A DNA stretch of 64,000 nucleotides from Alectoria sarmentosa. Lineage: Eukaryota > Ascomycota > Lecanoromycetes > Lecanorales > Parmeliaceae. Position 1 is the first letter of the stretch, and each line of letters opens with the position of its first letter. The DNA is taken from assembly GCA_009733775.1 (NCBI GenBank), contig WOGZ01000014.1, positions 124,001-188,000 on the forward strand. Reading direction: 5' to 3'. Below the pieces are notes generated by a model that saw nothing but the letters and a program-made list of their open reading frames with translations, was not told where the DNA came from and made no database searches. Positions 12,346 to 23,737 of the stretch are shown piece after piece. The position numbers and the translations under genes are program-made.

Positions 12346-15300
12346 ATGGCGCCTAACAAGAAAAAGAAAAAGCCCGTGAGTAATCCAGCGCGCGGGTTCG
12401 CCACAACATCTACAGCTTCAAAGTCAAAATACGACGAGACCAGAGAGCTCGAGGGTGGTGTCCGGTTGGAGGTTTCAAATGTACATGCCCTTTCTACTGA
12501 AGACGACACACGAAAGGAAGACTCTTCAAATAAAGAGTCCGAGAGGGCGCTAGACGAGCTGACCTCCGAGGAACTCGAGTCCCAACTCGAAGGGTATAGT
12601 CTCCAGATTCTTGTAGAAAATCATGGAGAGAAGACGAAGAGGTCTGTTTCTAGACAGGCATCAAGACTTCTAACAGAGAAACGTCTGCTGCGTTCACAAG
12701 CAGAGTATCTTGGTATTCGTCAATGGCTACCTCCAGAGATAATGCAACTTATCACAGATCTACTTCAAGGACATGAAGACAGCAAGACTTATTCCCAAAC
12801 AACTTCTGACACCAACAAATTATTCCCGGAGCTTGCTGAGGACGATTTGCTGATCAAGCTATGGACGTTGAAAAAATTGCTTCCTCAGCTAGGATTTTCT
12901 GGGCAAAGGACGGAGCTGGCCCTCCGCCACCTGTTAATCGCAATCAAAGAATCCGGTCCCCAGAGCCTATTCTCAGGCAAAGAGTCAGCATGGGGGCTCG
13001 ATGAGTGCCTTACTTGGTTAGCTTTGGATTCCGAGCCGGCAGATTTACCCAGGTTTGACCCTTCCGAACGGCAGTCACGGTGTTCAGTGGACCAACGACG
13101 CCCTGGACTTACGGGAAACGCACCGGCAATGACGGGAAACACACCGACAAATACTGAAAACACACCGGCAACTACCCCCACAGACTCGAGGCCTGAATCG
13201 CCTCTCAGCAAAGAAGACCCTCCGCAGCAACCTCAAATTCCCAATGAAGATAGCTCTCTCTCCTCTGCAGGCGACTCAGACAGTGATGCAGACCCAGAGC
13301 AGTTGGTGATCAAATATTTAGATTTGCAGTCACGCTTAAATAAGATAAATCCTGAGTTGACCGAGATCGATGCCAGATGGCAGCGCCGCAGCAAGGGTAA
13401 ACGTCTCGTCATCACTGGCAATTTGAACTCCGCTAGTAAGCGGAGAACCGAACGTCTCACGGCGAAGATTCACAAGATCAAGTCGGATCTCTTGTTCGAC
13501 GAGGACAAGGCGAATAGCAGATGGGCAGAAATCCGTATCGATCTTGCGCAAGAGGCTACTGAGCGCAAGAAGCTTGGTATAACGAATGACGGAGAGCAAC
13601 AGAAAGTTACGCCAACTGTGCGAAGCAATGCCAACGTTGTAGAATCCAATGATGGCGATGACGACACGGATGACATGCTTGGGGGGTTCTTTACCAGCCT
13701 TCCAGACACCGCAACGGACCCAGCGACTGGTTTAAGCATTATGAGTACTACAAGTGAAGAAGGCAGTAACGTGGAAATCAGAGACTTTGGAAAGTGGACT
13801 GGCATGAGCCCTCGTAGGGTCTTGGAAGAAGCATGCAAAGCACGGTAAAACTTCCACTATACAACGTAGCAGTCAAGGCGCCTGGTGGTCCGGACCATTA
13901 ATCGGGCCATTGGTCCCTAATCGTCCGAACCGGTTCAGGTGTTTGAACGAACACTTATGGACCGGTTCAAGCGTGTGGACGGACTGTCCGGACCATCGCG
14001 CGCCTCGGGCCATCACTGGCAGTGTTTGCTGACGTTGGACAGAGATTCTGCCTCTCGGATTACCTACAAATCGATATCAGTATCTTCTTTCTCGAATCGA
14101 CATCTTGTTGAAATAAGATGGTCGCGAATGCAAGAGCCCATGATTGCAATGTCAGTTGACAAATTGGTGTGCCAGAGCGACGCTCGATCTGTAAAGATCG
14201 AAATGGCATCGATTTCCTGCCCGACTGAGGCCCAAGCAGAGGCATACATCTCCACTGTCGCTATGTTTCTGATATTTGCTTCGTCTCCCAAAGAGGAAAA
14301 GGCGCACCTACGCTTGCCATCGACATGGAGAGACCTTTGGAAAGATTTGTCTCAATGCAAGAAAGACCAGGACGAAGCAGCCGATCGCCACGTCTTGGGT
14401 GAGCTCCGCAGTATGATAGCTGAGCATGGCGGGTCAGATAAGGATTTGAATGAACGGAGTACCGGCATCTCACCCGACAAAGAGCCTAGAGTGGCGGACT
14501 GGCACCAGTGGCAAGGGAATAGCCTCTCACCTCCAGTCTGGTCCGACGACATCAAAGCACTTTGGGCATCAAAGTCATCTACATATACTTACCAGCACAT
14601 GCTCACATCCCGAATGAGCTTGCCCATTTGGAACTTCAAAGATGAGCTTCTGGATGCTATAACGGACAACCAAGTGATCATCATCTGTGGTGAGACAGGC
14701 TGCGGAAAGAGTACGCAGGTGCCAGCTTTCATACTAGAGCATGAGCTTTCCGGCGGGCGTCCCTGCAAAGTCTACTGCACGGAGCCTCGACGAATCTCGG
14801 CAATTTCTTTAGCACGTCGTGTGAGCGAAGAGCTTGGAGAACGGAAGGGCGATGTCGGAACTTTTCGATCGCTTGTTGGATTTGCTATAAGATTGGAGAG
14901 CAAATTCACCCCGCAAACTCGGCTTGTCTATGCGACTACTGGGATTGTCATGCGCATGCTGGAGGGGTCAGATGACCTTGGAGACATCACACATCTTGTT
15001 CTTGACGAAGTACACGAGAGGAGTATTGACGGTGACTTCCTCTTGATAATCCTGAGGGGGCTTTTGAAGAGGCGATCGGACCTTAAGGTATGTACATTTT
15101 GGAGCAAATCCTTCTTATTTGGCTGCAAAATGGGGTCACATGCCGTCGGAGCAGAGCAATTCTCGCGATTATTACCCCAAAACAGGACGCTGACGCCGTG
15201 TAAACTTGTCTCATTTCTCGGGTTTTTACCGTACTCTCGATTCTTTACCCAAAAAGAGCGACGCTGATTTCGAAATCTGCGTAGGTGGTTCTCATGTCAG

Positions 15301-17410
15301 CCACCGTCAATGCAGAACGTTTCTCAGATTATCTGGGCGGAGCACCGATTATGAACGTCCCTGGGCGCACCTTCCCGGTCGACACGAAATACCTAGAGGA
15401 TGCAGTAGAAGTCACGAACTTTAATGCCGATTCGGGATCTCATGGTGGTGCTGAGGCTGTGGAAATTGATGACGACGACGTTAAGGTTCCATCGCAGATT
15501 TCTAATCTCCAGGGATACAGCCCAAAAACTCTTACCACATTAGCAAAGCTCGACGAATATCGCATCAGCTATGGTCTGATAGTTCGACTTCTTGAGACAA
15601 TCTCGGAGGTTTATTCCCCTTATAGCAAGGCAATCCTAGTATTCCTGCCTGGCATCGCGGAGATACGAAGACTTCATGACATGTTGACTGGCCACCGTAC
15701 ATTCACGAGCGGATGGTGTATCTACGCTTTGCACTCTACCATTGCTACAGATGAGCAGGAACGAGCCTTTCTCGTCCCTCCACCTGGTGTCCGCAAGATC
15801 GTTCTCGCTACAAATATCGCGGAGACTGGTATCACTATCCCTGATGTTACGTGCGTCATTGACACAGGAAAGCACAAAGAGATGAGGTTTGTAACTTTCT
15901 TTGACTGATACATACTCAACGCTGACAGTTCTCAAGGTTTGATGAGCGACGCCAGCTTTCCAGACTTATTGAAGCATTCATCTCCCGAGCGAATGCAAAA
16001 CAACGGCGTGGACGAGCAGGTCGGGTCCAGAAAGGCCTCTGCTTTCACCTCTTCACCAAGAATCGCCATGATAACATCGTAAGTGAGCGTCAACGTGTCA
16101 ATATTTAGGGTTCTCAGCCTCCTCCCAGCCACTTTTTCAGCTTATTTAGTGTGGTACATAAGACCGCTCCAGGGGAGCTTGGGGGGGGGAATCAATCCAT
16201 TCTACACATCCAATACCTGATATTTTGACACAACGTCCACAGTACTAGGCTGACATTTGAGCAGATGCCTGAGGAACAAACTCCTGAACTGCTTCGGCTT
16301 TCCTTACAAGACCTTGTCCTACGCGTCAAAATCTGTAAGCTTGGCGGCATTGAGAAAACAATCTCGGAGGCTCTCGATCCTCCTTCAGCAAAGAACATAA
16401 GGCGTGCTATAGATTCCCTTGTCGATGTGAAAGCCCTTACAGCGGCAGAAGATCTGACGCCTCTGGGACGCCAGCTTGCAAGACTGCCGCTTGACGTATT
16501 CCTAGGCAAGCTGATTTTGCTTGGCGCCATTTTTGGGTGCCTTGATGCAATGCTCACCATTGCCGCCATCCTTTCCTCCAAGTCGCCCTTTTCAGTATCC
16601 ATGGGGACTATATCGCAAGCGGATTTGGCCCGGCAAGCTTTCAGGAAGGGCGACTCTGACCTTCTCACAGTCTACAATGCTTACTGCGCATGGCGGCGAG
16701 TGTGTGGCGGCTCGACTGCAATGTCCGAACAGCAGTTCTGTCAGAGGAAATTTATGAGCCAGCAGACATTATCGAACATTGAAGATACGAAGGCGCAGCT
16801 TACTACGTCTTTGGCTGACGCTGGGTTCGTAACCCTGAGTGAGGCCGAGAAAGCATCCCTGAACAAAGTCCGATATTGGTCCCGGAAGCGAAGCTTCGTC
16901 GAACTACCTGATCGCTATAATAGCAATAATAACAACGATTTGATACTCAATTCCGTCATCGCTTGGAGCTTCTACCCCAAGCTCCTTAGACGAGAAGGCA
17001 AAGGCTGGAAGAACATCGCGAACAACCAGATGGTCAGCTTGCATCCCACGTCGGTCAACAAAGGCGTCGAGCGTCCACCGCAATGGCTGTCTTTTTACCA
17101 TATCATGCAATCCAGCAACAAGTTCTATAATGCCCACGAGACAAGTCCGGTGGAGAGCTTTGCGGTTGCTCTCGTCTGCGGGGAAGCGGAGTTCAAGATG
17201 TACTCGGGGGTCATAGTGGTGGATGGCAATCGGATTCGCTTTGCCCTGGATGAGTGGAAGACGTTCTTGGCTCTCAAGGCTTTGCGCACCCAGATCAGGC
17301 AGATAATGACACAGGCGTTCCGCAGTCCTGGACGTGGTTTGTCAGCGCAGCAGCAGGGGTGGCTAGATGTGTGGCAAAAGATTTTCGCGGATGTAAAAGC
17401 AAGGTCTTAG
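12346..17410 (+). CDS. DEAH-box RNA helicase, DHX29 / YLR419W-like
   Basis: Probable ATP-dependent RNA helicase of the DHX29/DHX57 branch; DHX29 promotes scanning of structured 5' UTRs on 40S subunits. Five exons: 12346-13844, 14043-15087, 15285-15886, 15937-16078 and 16265-17410, giving 1477 aa (yeast YLR419W is 1435). Motifs seen: I GETGCGKST (about residue 716), II DEVH (about 821), III SAT (about 853), VI QRRGRAGR (about 1071), then the winged-helix, ratchet and OB-fold regions. The N terminus begins with a lysine run and MAPNKKKKKP, with a conserved LGIRQWLPPE block and a Thr/Asn/Pro-rich linker with short repeats around residue 255. Three of four introns are long (198, 197, 186 nt) beside one normal 50-nt intron; the first and last are fold-back rich. 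The substrate is unknown from sequence alone. Confidence 0.93.
13845..14042 (+). repeat. Fold-back 198-nt intron in the helicase gene
   Basis: GT-AG intron packed with palindromes. A perfect 12-nt palindrome TGGTCCGGACCA lies at 13886-13897 and GTCCGGACCA recurs at 13986-13995. GAACCGGTTC lies at 13927-13936 and GACCGGTTC at 13960-13968. Outer and inner motifs are arranged so that the RNA could fold into one long hairpin. The exon joint CG/A gives the conserved CKAR-D junction. Confidence 0.7.
16079..16264 (+). repeat. Fold-back 186-nt intron in the helicase gene
   Basis: GT-AG intron whose two ends are imperfect inverted copies. ACGTGTCAATATTTAGG near the donor pairs with CCTGATATTTTGACACAACGT near the acceptor. 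The exon joint is phase 0, between HDNI and MPEEQTPELL. Confidence 0.6.
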
Positions 17411-17613
17411 TATCTTACCTGGCACATAACCGTTAGCTTTAGTGTTATGCAATGTTTCGCTTTGCCGGGAGCACAAGTAATTACGGCTCCGATTTGTCGA
17501 AATTTGTCAAAGCTTGGGCCAGTGACAGCTCTCAAGAGCCAATAACATTAAATTCCAGCCGCTAATTCAAGACTTCCAGCCTCCGATCATCTTAATCTCT
17601 TTTGCGCTTTGCC

Positions 17614-17761
17614 TTGAATCTTGGGGATCTGATCCTCTAATATATCATGTTGAGTGAAGCTTCGCCCTTCGAACGCCTATTCGTCAACATAAACGAGCCA
17701 ATCTCAGTGTACATCCGATTGAATCTTAGGGATCTGACCTTCTAGTATATCATGTCGAGTG
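17614..17761 (+). repeat. 43-bp direct repeat spanning the start codon, with upstream ORF
   Basis: Copy 1 is 17614-17656 and copy 2 is 17719-17761, with 38 of 43 bases identical. All five differences are transitions. Each copy carries an ATG in the same context. The ATG in copy 1 (17647) opens a 32-codon frame that stops at 17743-17745, six bases before the main ATG at 17752. The spacing suggests possible uORF control of the downstream gene, if the transcript starts upstream of copy 1. Confidence 0.8.
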
Positions 17762-18843
17762 GAGTATCCCCCACAACGAAAGCCGGGCTCGACTCCGCGG
17801 ATCCCTCAATCTCCTCCAATCTCACAATCTTCTTTCCTCTCAAACTCTCCTCCCAAGAGTTGCTAGCCCTCTACAACACCTCCCCACAGTGTGAGCACCT
17901 CACAGTCACGGTGTTGCAACAACCTTGTCCGACGCCCAGACCTGGTAGACTTATTCCGCTCCCGCCCTTCCCCCGCTTGACACACCTCCACCTCACCGCC
18001 CCGGACCATGGTTCTTTTCACGCTCTCCTCTCCTTCCGCCACGCGCTCCAGAGCGCACACGTACCGCTTCTCTCCCACCTCACCATCCACAACCTCTCCC
18101 TCCAGGGCATCCTGGCCCTGCGCTGGGGCAGCTTCACCTCCTTCGGCGATGCGGGCTGGACGGGTGGGAACGTGTGGCACGGGTTGAAAGAGCTAGATCT
18201 AAAGCTCATGGTGTGGTGGGAAGACGAAACGCAAGCGAAAGCGCCGCCCACCTCCCACAGTGAAGCCGAACGGTGGGAGACGGAGCAGCAGGGGTCTGGA
18301 CGACGACGACGACGCAGACAGGATTGGCGCACCTGCACCCGAGTCCTGCACGACTGGCTCGCCTGCTTCGCCGCCCACGGCCAGCTGCGCACGTTCCGGT
18401 TCGAATGGCTCGGCGGCGAAGGACCGAACCCGGTTCTGCTCGACGAAGTGGTGGCGACGGACGGGGAAAGGGAATGGTTCAGCGCGCCGGGGATCCGCTG
18501 GACGGGGCTGAGGGAGCTCTGGCTTGGGAACGTGGTCGTCTCGGCGGCGAATGTGCGGCGGTTGAGGGAGAGGATGGCGGGGTTGGAATTGCTCGTGGTG
18601 CCGCCGGAGTGCCTCACTGTCGATATCGTTGGCGTGGGCATCAGAGTGGACGGAAGGATGTGGGTCGGAGTCTCCCTTGAGGATCTCCCTGTAGGAGAAG
18701 GGGAGGAAGTGGTTCCTGCTGCCCTTGGTCCCTCGTCGGTAGCAGCAACGAGGGGGAGTGACCGTGAGAGTCTGACGTCCGAGGATAGAGCGTCCATGGT
18801 ATTGCCTTTCATGCTGGATATTCCATATGAAGATTCTGCGTAG
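17752..18843 (+). CDS. Leucine-rich protein of unknown function (F-box/LRR-like fold possible)
   Basis: Single-exon protein of 363 aa; I do not recognise a named family. Leucine-spaced segments such as LTHLHLTAP, LSHLTIHNLSL, LKELDLKLMVWW and LRELWLGNVVVS look like leucine-rich-repeat strands, as in fungal F-box/LRR proteins. No clear F-box is visible at the N terminus, which is short and Ser-rich. An arginine run (RRRRRR) lies near residue 185. The gene is GC-richer than its neighbours, which also creates a long antisense open frame. The start ATG sits in the second copy of a 43-bp direct repeat. A role as a substrate adaptor is only a guess. Confidence 0.7.
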   Translation: MSSGVSPTTKAGLDSADPSISSNLTIFFPLKLSSQELLALYNTSPQCEHLTVTVLQQPCPTPRPGRLIPLPPFPRLTHLHLTAPDHGSFHALLSFRHALQSAHVPLLSHLTIHNLSLQGILALRWGSFTSFGDAGWTGGNVWHGLKELDLKLMVWWEDETQAKAPPTSHSEAERWETEQQGSGRRRRRRQDWRTCTRVLHDWLACFAAHGQLRTFRFEWLGGEGPNPVLLDEVVATDGEREWFSAPGIRWTGLRELWLGNVVVSAANVRRLRERMAGLELLVVPPECLTVDIVGVGIRVDGRMWVGVSLEDLPVGEGEEVVPAALGPSSVAATRGSDRESLTSEDRASMVLPFMLDIPYEDSA

Positions 18844-19655
18844 TCGTAGCCAGAGGCACTGCTTTCTACGCCATTCGGCAGGTGTTGAGCCAGCCGTCGT
18901 GCAAAGCGCAATCTTTACCGGAGTACTCCTAGCTAGAACAAAAGCATTGATTCCGTCCCAGTGTCATTGGCACTGAAAGCGATCCTCTCCATGAATCCCT
19001 ATAAACGTATGCAAGAATCCTATACCATGCGCTGGAGTGCAGAGAAACAAGCCGACCGGCAAAACCATGGAAGATTGTCCTAAGCGAGACGCGCCAAGCA
19101 TAAACAAATCTGCACTCAAAATCACAAGTCGGGAACCAACCCATCAATTCCTCCACTGTACCGTCCTACACCGTCCCTACCCAACTCTTCGCCACAGTCT
19201 TTTCCTACAAAACAGCAGCTTCTCTCCGGAAGAGCTCGACTATCGGCAGCCTGAAGACGGGCGCCGAAAGGAGTGAAGCTGAGGGAGTGAGGTGAGCTCA
19301 CTTGCCGATTCACCTTGGGCCATTTGAGCTCAGACATTCATTCAGGATCAACCACAACCTCTCGGACCTTCTATAGGCAAGTCGTTGACCGTCCTTCCTG
19401 TATTATTCATCTTTCCTTTCAACCAACAGCTTGACGCAGGTTAAGGGGTTTGTCCCATGCCAATGCAACAAGTCGCGAGGACAGAAGACCAAGACTGACC
19501 TCAGAGCAGAGGTTTCTTACCTTTAAGAAGCAACAAGAAGAAGAAATAGGAAAGTGCTTCAAGCACAAGAGACAAGTAAGTTACCCACTTCCCATGTCTT
19601 CTTCATGGCTGCCGTCCCTTAATTTGTTGACGATCTCGCTGACAGAGCCTAGGTC
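18844..19655. other. Intergenic with probable 5' UTR intron of the next gene
   Basis: No coding region was recognised. A good GT-AG intron (GTAAGT ... GCTGACAG, 19576-19645) lies just before the ATG at 19656 and is probably in the 5' UTR of the JmjC gene. Confidence 0.5.
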
Positions 19656-22600
19656 ATGCCACGACCTCTGAAATTCGGAAGAGCGAAGCAGTCTTCCGAG
19701 GGGCAGAAGACCGACGAACATCTCATTCCGTCTCCAGAATTCCCAGGGGATTCAACACCTGCAGCGGTAGAGCTCCCAATGTAATGCTTCTCCATCTCTA
19801 GAAGAACCAAAGTTCCCACGACTAAAAAACTTACAGGACACTAAGCGTCGGAGGTTTCCTCTACCAGAGAGTGGATGTGAACCATATAGGTGACGCAACA
19901 ATGGCAATGTCAGTCCATTCTTCTTGCAATTCTGCTGATCGAAGCTGACAGGATCGCAGGAATGGCTATCAGGATGGACCTAGCTCAGCAAGCATGCTCC
20001 AAGAACTTGACCCACCAAACGGGTCCCCAGAATTGGCGTCAGAGCCTACGACACAGACGCTCCAGCCCACGACCACAGCTTCCTCGCCGCCAGCACTGCG
20101 AAAGCCAAAGCGCGATTCAAACATGCTTCGCGAGCTCGAGGGTTACAATCAGTCTCCAGAGCCCAACTCAGACTTTGAGCAAGAAAGCCTCCGGCCAAAG
20201 ACTGCGCGTTCTTCAATATCAAAGCCACTAGGCGAACCCCTAATGCTCCGCGAGATCGCGGCACATAACCTGTCTCCAGAGCCTGATTCAGAGCCTAATG
20301 TAAGACAAATCTGCAATTTGATGCAAGATTGGCGTGGCGCACGCTTGACACGCAGCGCAAGCAGAGACGTTGAAAATTTTGTCAAGGGCAAGCCCTCAGT
20401 GCCGAGGAAAAGCCTGAACCTAAACACGCTCATGCTGGCCGAGTTCAGTGGTATAGAAAAGGGAACAAAGACATTCTATGCCGAAGACAGTATCAAACTC
20501 GAGGCCTCTTCGTCCAAGAGGCAATCTGAATTCAAGATGGAGTCGGACTTCCTAGACGAGGAAGAGAATGAAGAGGAGTATTTGCCGAAGAAAATCAGAA
20601 CGAATGGTCGGAGCCATCGTCAATCAATCCTGACGCGTGGAAAAATGCCTAGGCCGGTGGAAAGCATCATGGAAAATAGCCATCAGACACAGAAGCTGGT
20701 ATCGAAATCCGCGCGGCTGACGTGGGACAATCAAAAAGGTCAGTCGCCTTTTCCTTTCGTCAAGCGCTAAATTTAAGCGAACCGGCTGTTCACCACCCAG
20801 GCATCCATATGATCTTCAGGTTTTCATGTGGTTAGTACGCTGACTTTGCTTTGGCAACAGGGAGAATCAATGAGATTGTTAGATCACCTCGATACAACCC
20901 ACATCCCTCACAGCAGGAGCTGGGTGCGCAAGGGCGGAAGAAGCCGGCCTACCATGCCACAGCCGAAGTTCCGGAAGGCTTCGAAGGCGCTTTCCATACG
21001 GAGAATGGCTTATACGTCTTCACCCCTACGGCAGCTGCTTTTTCGGATTTCTGTCGCTTCTTAAAAGATGTCGAGGAGATTGCTGGTCGCAAAATGGGTG
21101 CTGTCAAGGTCATCGTACCTTCCGAATGGCAAGTTTTCTTTGATGGATCCCTCAACCTATCTGACTTTTGAACAGTCTAAGACAGACCCCGTCCCTAGGC
21201 AGAGGGAGATTGCCCAAATCGCCTAGCATCAAGACCATGAAGGTCACCATGAGCTTGGCCAACGATGATGAAGAAGACCCTTCGAAGTTTTACAACATAT
21301 CCACATCAAATGACTCAACTTCCCTTGAGGCCGATGAGTGGCTGTCTATGATTCAGGGCGATAAAGACAGTATCATCAAGAAGCGCGCAATCAGCGCAGA
21401 AGCCATCAGTCGCAATGATGTCTGGAAAGACAGTCATATTCTTAGGCCATATCCCGAGAGGAGAATGATCCGGCGTGGTCAGAGGCAGGACGGAGCTGTG
21501 ACTTGCGCCTTAAATGAGCCAGGTATGACGAACCACCATCTTTAAAGAAGTTGGCAAACTTGACATACGAACGGCCACTGACCGTTCCTTCACAGCGACT
21601 CCTAGGTTGCGAGCCGCTCTGAAGTACAGAGATCCAAACATTGAAAACTTCTTCGGCAACCGCTTCGCGTCTTCTCGATCGACTCAGTCAGGCATCAACA
21701 AGTCTGTCTTCCACATCGTTGGTGGTCCCGGTCCACTGTCTCCATTGCAGATGAACAAGTATGCCGCTTACTCGCTCAATTACCATCACTCTGGTGCTCC
21801 CAGAACCTTGACGGTGACCCTACCAGAGCATCACCCGAAGCTTGAAGAAGCAAATCATGCCACGCAAAACAACGGAAATCCATCCGGTCGACCTCGTAAG
21901 TCACCAACGTGCAGTCAATTTGTCGGGCATCAGAAAATGTATATGCCACATGCGACGTTGTCGTTATGTGACGTCGACTATACAGAAGTGGTCCAGCACC
22001 AAGGGGAGATGGTGATTACGTTCCCATATGCATACCATCAAGTATATGCCTCTGGACCAAATATCACAGAAGAGATTTTGTACGCCAGCGACCGCTGCAA
22101 GGTGTTCCACCGAGAGAGCCTTTACCAACACTGTAATCGTAAATGTGCTATCGAGCAGCCCGACGATTTCGACCTGAAGGGGGTCTTCTCAAACACTTTG
22201 AGCAGCCCACGAAGCGGCCGCGTTCGTCGCTCAGGCCTGGAGCCTCCCTCTGTTTCTCTTTCACCGAGCCAATCGCCTGAGGCCAGTACCTCCCAAGAGC
22301 GTGGTACTAGTGGTGGCCCATCCAAGCGTATGTCAGGTCTCAAAGCCATAGATTGCTTCTCTGATGACGGCGATTGGATTGATCCCTCGGCCAAAGTATC
22401 AAGACTTCAGCCAATAAAACAGCGCAAGGCTACTGTTATGACATCCAACCCTCACAAACCAGATATATGGGACCCGATTCACGCCTTCAACGACTCGCAT
22501 CGCCCAGCAGACGATGACGATGGCAGCCCTATCGGTGGCATACGTCCACGAGATTTGGCGACCGGTCGTCTGCTGATGCCGCATGAATGGCGTACGTCCA

Positions 22601-22659
22601 AGAGGAAGCATGACAATGAATCCGATGAGGCTCCTCGCAAGCAAAGCCACCGTCATTGA
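19656..22659 (+). CDS. JmjN/JmjC-domain protein with degenerate iron site (pseudo-demethylase candidate)
   Basis: Chromatin-type protein with JmjN and JmjC domains. Six exons: 19656-19780, 19837-19908, 19960-20738, 20861-21132, 21186-21522 and 21596-22659, giving 882 aa. The N-terminal part is disordered and holds a repeated MLREL...SPEPxSE motif starting at residues 78, 121 and 161. JmjN lies about 374-415 (GLYVFTPT ... VKVIVPSEW). JmjC lies about 545-700 with NFFGNRF, SLNYHHSGAPRT, EHHPKLEE and GEMVITFPYAYHQVY. Aligned on SxNY, the KDM4 HTE iron motif corresponds to Q580-M-N582; the distal His676 is kept. Demethylase activity is therefore doubtful and a structural role in chromatin more likely. 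A cysteine/histidine cluster follows near residue 705. The intron after exon 4 is uncertain: a weak GT donor keeps the conserved Trp, a GC donor would change it to Cys. Confidence 0.85.
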
Positions 22660-23737
22660 TACTTTCTCGGGTCCTCAACAACATGCAACGATACATTATC
22701 TTTCTCCACACGTACGACCGCAATTTCGATTTTCCGCTCTTTTACCCTTCGAATACACGCACTTGAGCATACAATAACACTTTTTCAATTCACCGTAAAG
22801 CAGCATACTTATCGGTTCGTAGCCATTGGATCAAGTACGTTTTTTTGTGCAGGTCATGGCTAGATTGTCTCCGTTCCGAAGTAGAGTCCGGCCAGATCGA
22901 CGCATGATTGGCTATTTGATCCCCATAAGGCATCACTATCACCAGTATCCACACCCATCGTTGAGCGAATCCGCTCTTCAGGATAGTGTACAATATTTTT
23001 CATTGTCATAGCAAATTCCACTCAATCAATGAATTCTTTTCCAACAAGTTCGTGTCCTCCATGGCCCTCCCTTGCTTTTCCCCCTCTCGTATCCACAATT
23101 GCCATCTCAGTCAGATGAAGGTCTTCCAGATCGAGATGATAACACTAGTTGTGCGTGGGGTGAGTAGTAGAGCAGAGCGGACGTTAAGAAGCGGTGAAAA
23201 TCTAGTTTAGCACTACTTGAGTCAGGAGCCAAGAAAAGTGGGGGCGGGCTCCGAATCGTGGGCAAACAGCATGGATTTTCGACGAGCATGTTAGAGTGAA
23301 GAGAAGTACTTTGGCCTGACATCGCATCCCATTCGCCGGGAATATACACTACCAGTGCCTGTATAGACTGGCCGTTTTCCGCTGCTTCTCTGGCCTGTGC
23401 ACTGAATGTCCCACCAAGCCATCGTCGTTGAAGCAACATTGATCTAGACTGACTCCATGGATAGAGTTCTGCGAATTGCTGTCATTTAGTCTTTCATATA
23501 CGGACCCGCTCCTTAGTTACTACTGTTTTTGGAATTGGAGGAAAAATAATCATCGCATTGCTCTGGTCCCATTGCCGCTGTCTACATTTCTGTTGCGTGG
23601 ATGAATGGTCTTTTCACAGAGGGTTGTCCAGCATCGATAAGCTTCTGCCACTGGAGCACCAGAGACCGATTTCTCTCGGGTAGGCCGCCTGAGCAACGCA
23701 GACCCAGGAAGACCGTCGTCATATCTTCGCTGAAGTA
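22660..23737. other. Intergenic, no convincing gene
   Basis: About 1.1 kb between two plus-strand genes. Short open frames on both strands lack any recognisable domain. Confidence 0.5.

Noticed and set aside
18018..18911. Long minus-strand open frame (297 codons)
   Set aside because: It is antisense to the GC-rich leucine-rich protein gene; its composition is Ser/Arg/Pro noise with no domain, typical of a shadow frame.
23107..23439. 110-codon minus-strand frame upstream of the 2H phosphoesterase
   Set aside because: No family resemblance and no partner exon found.
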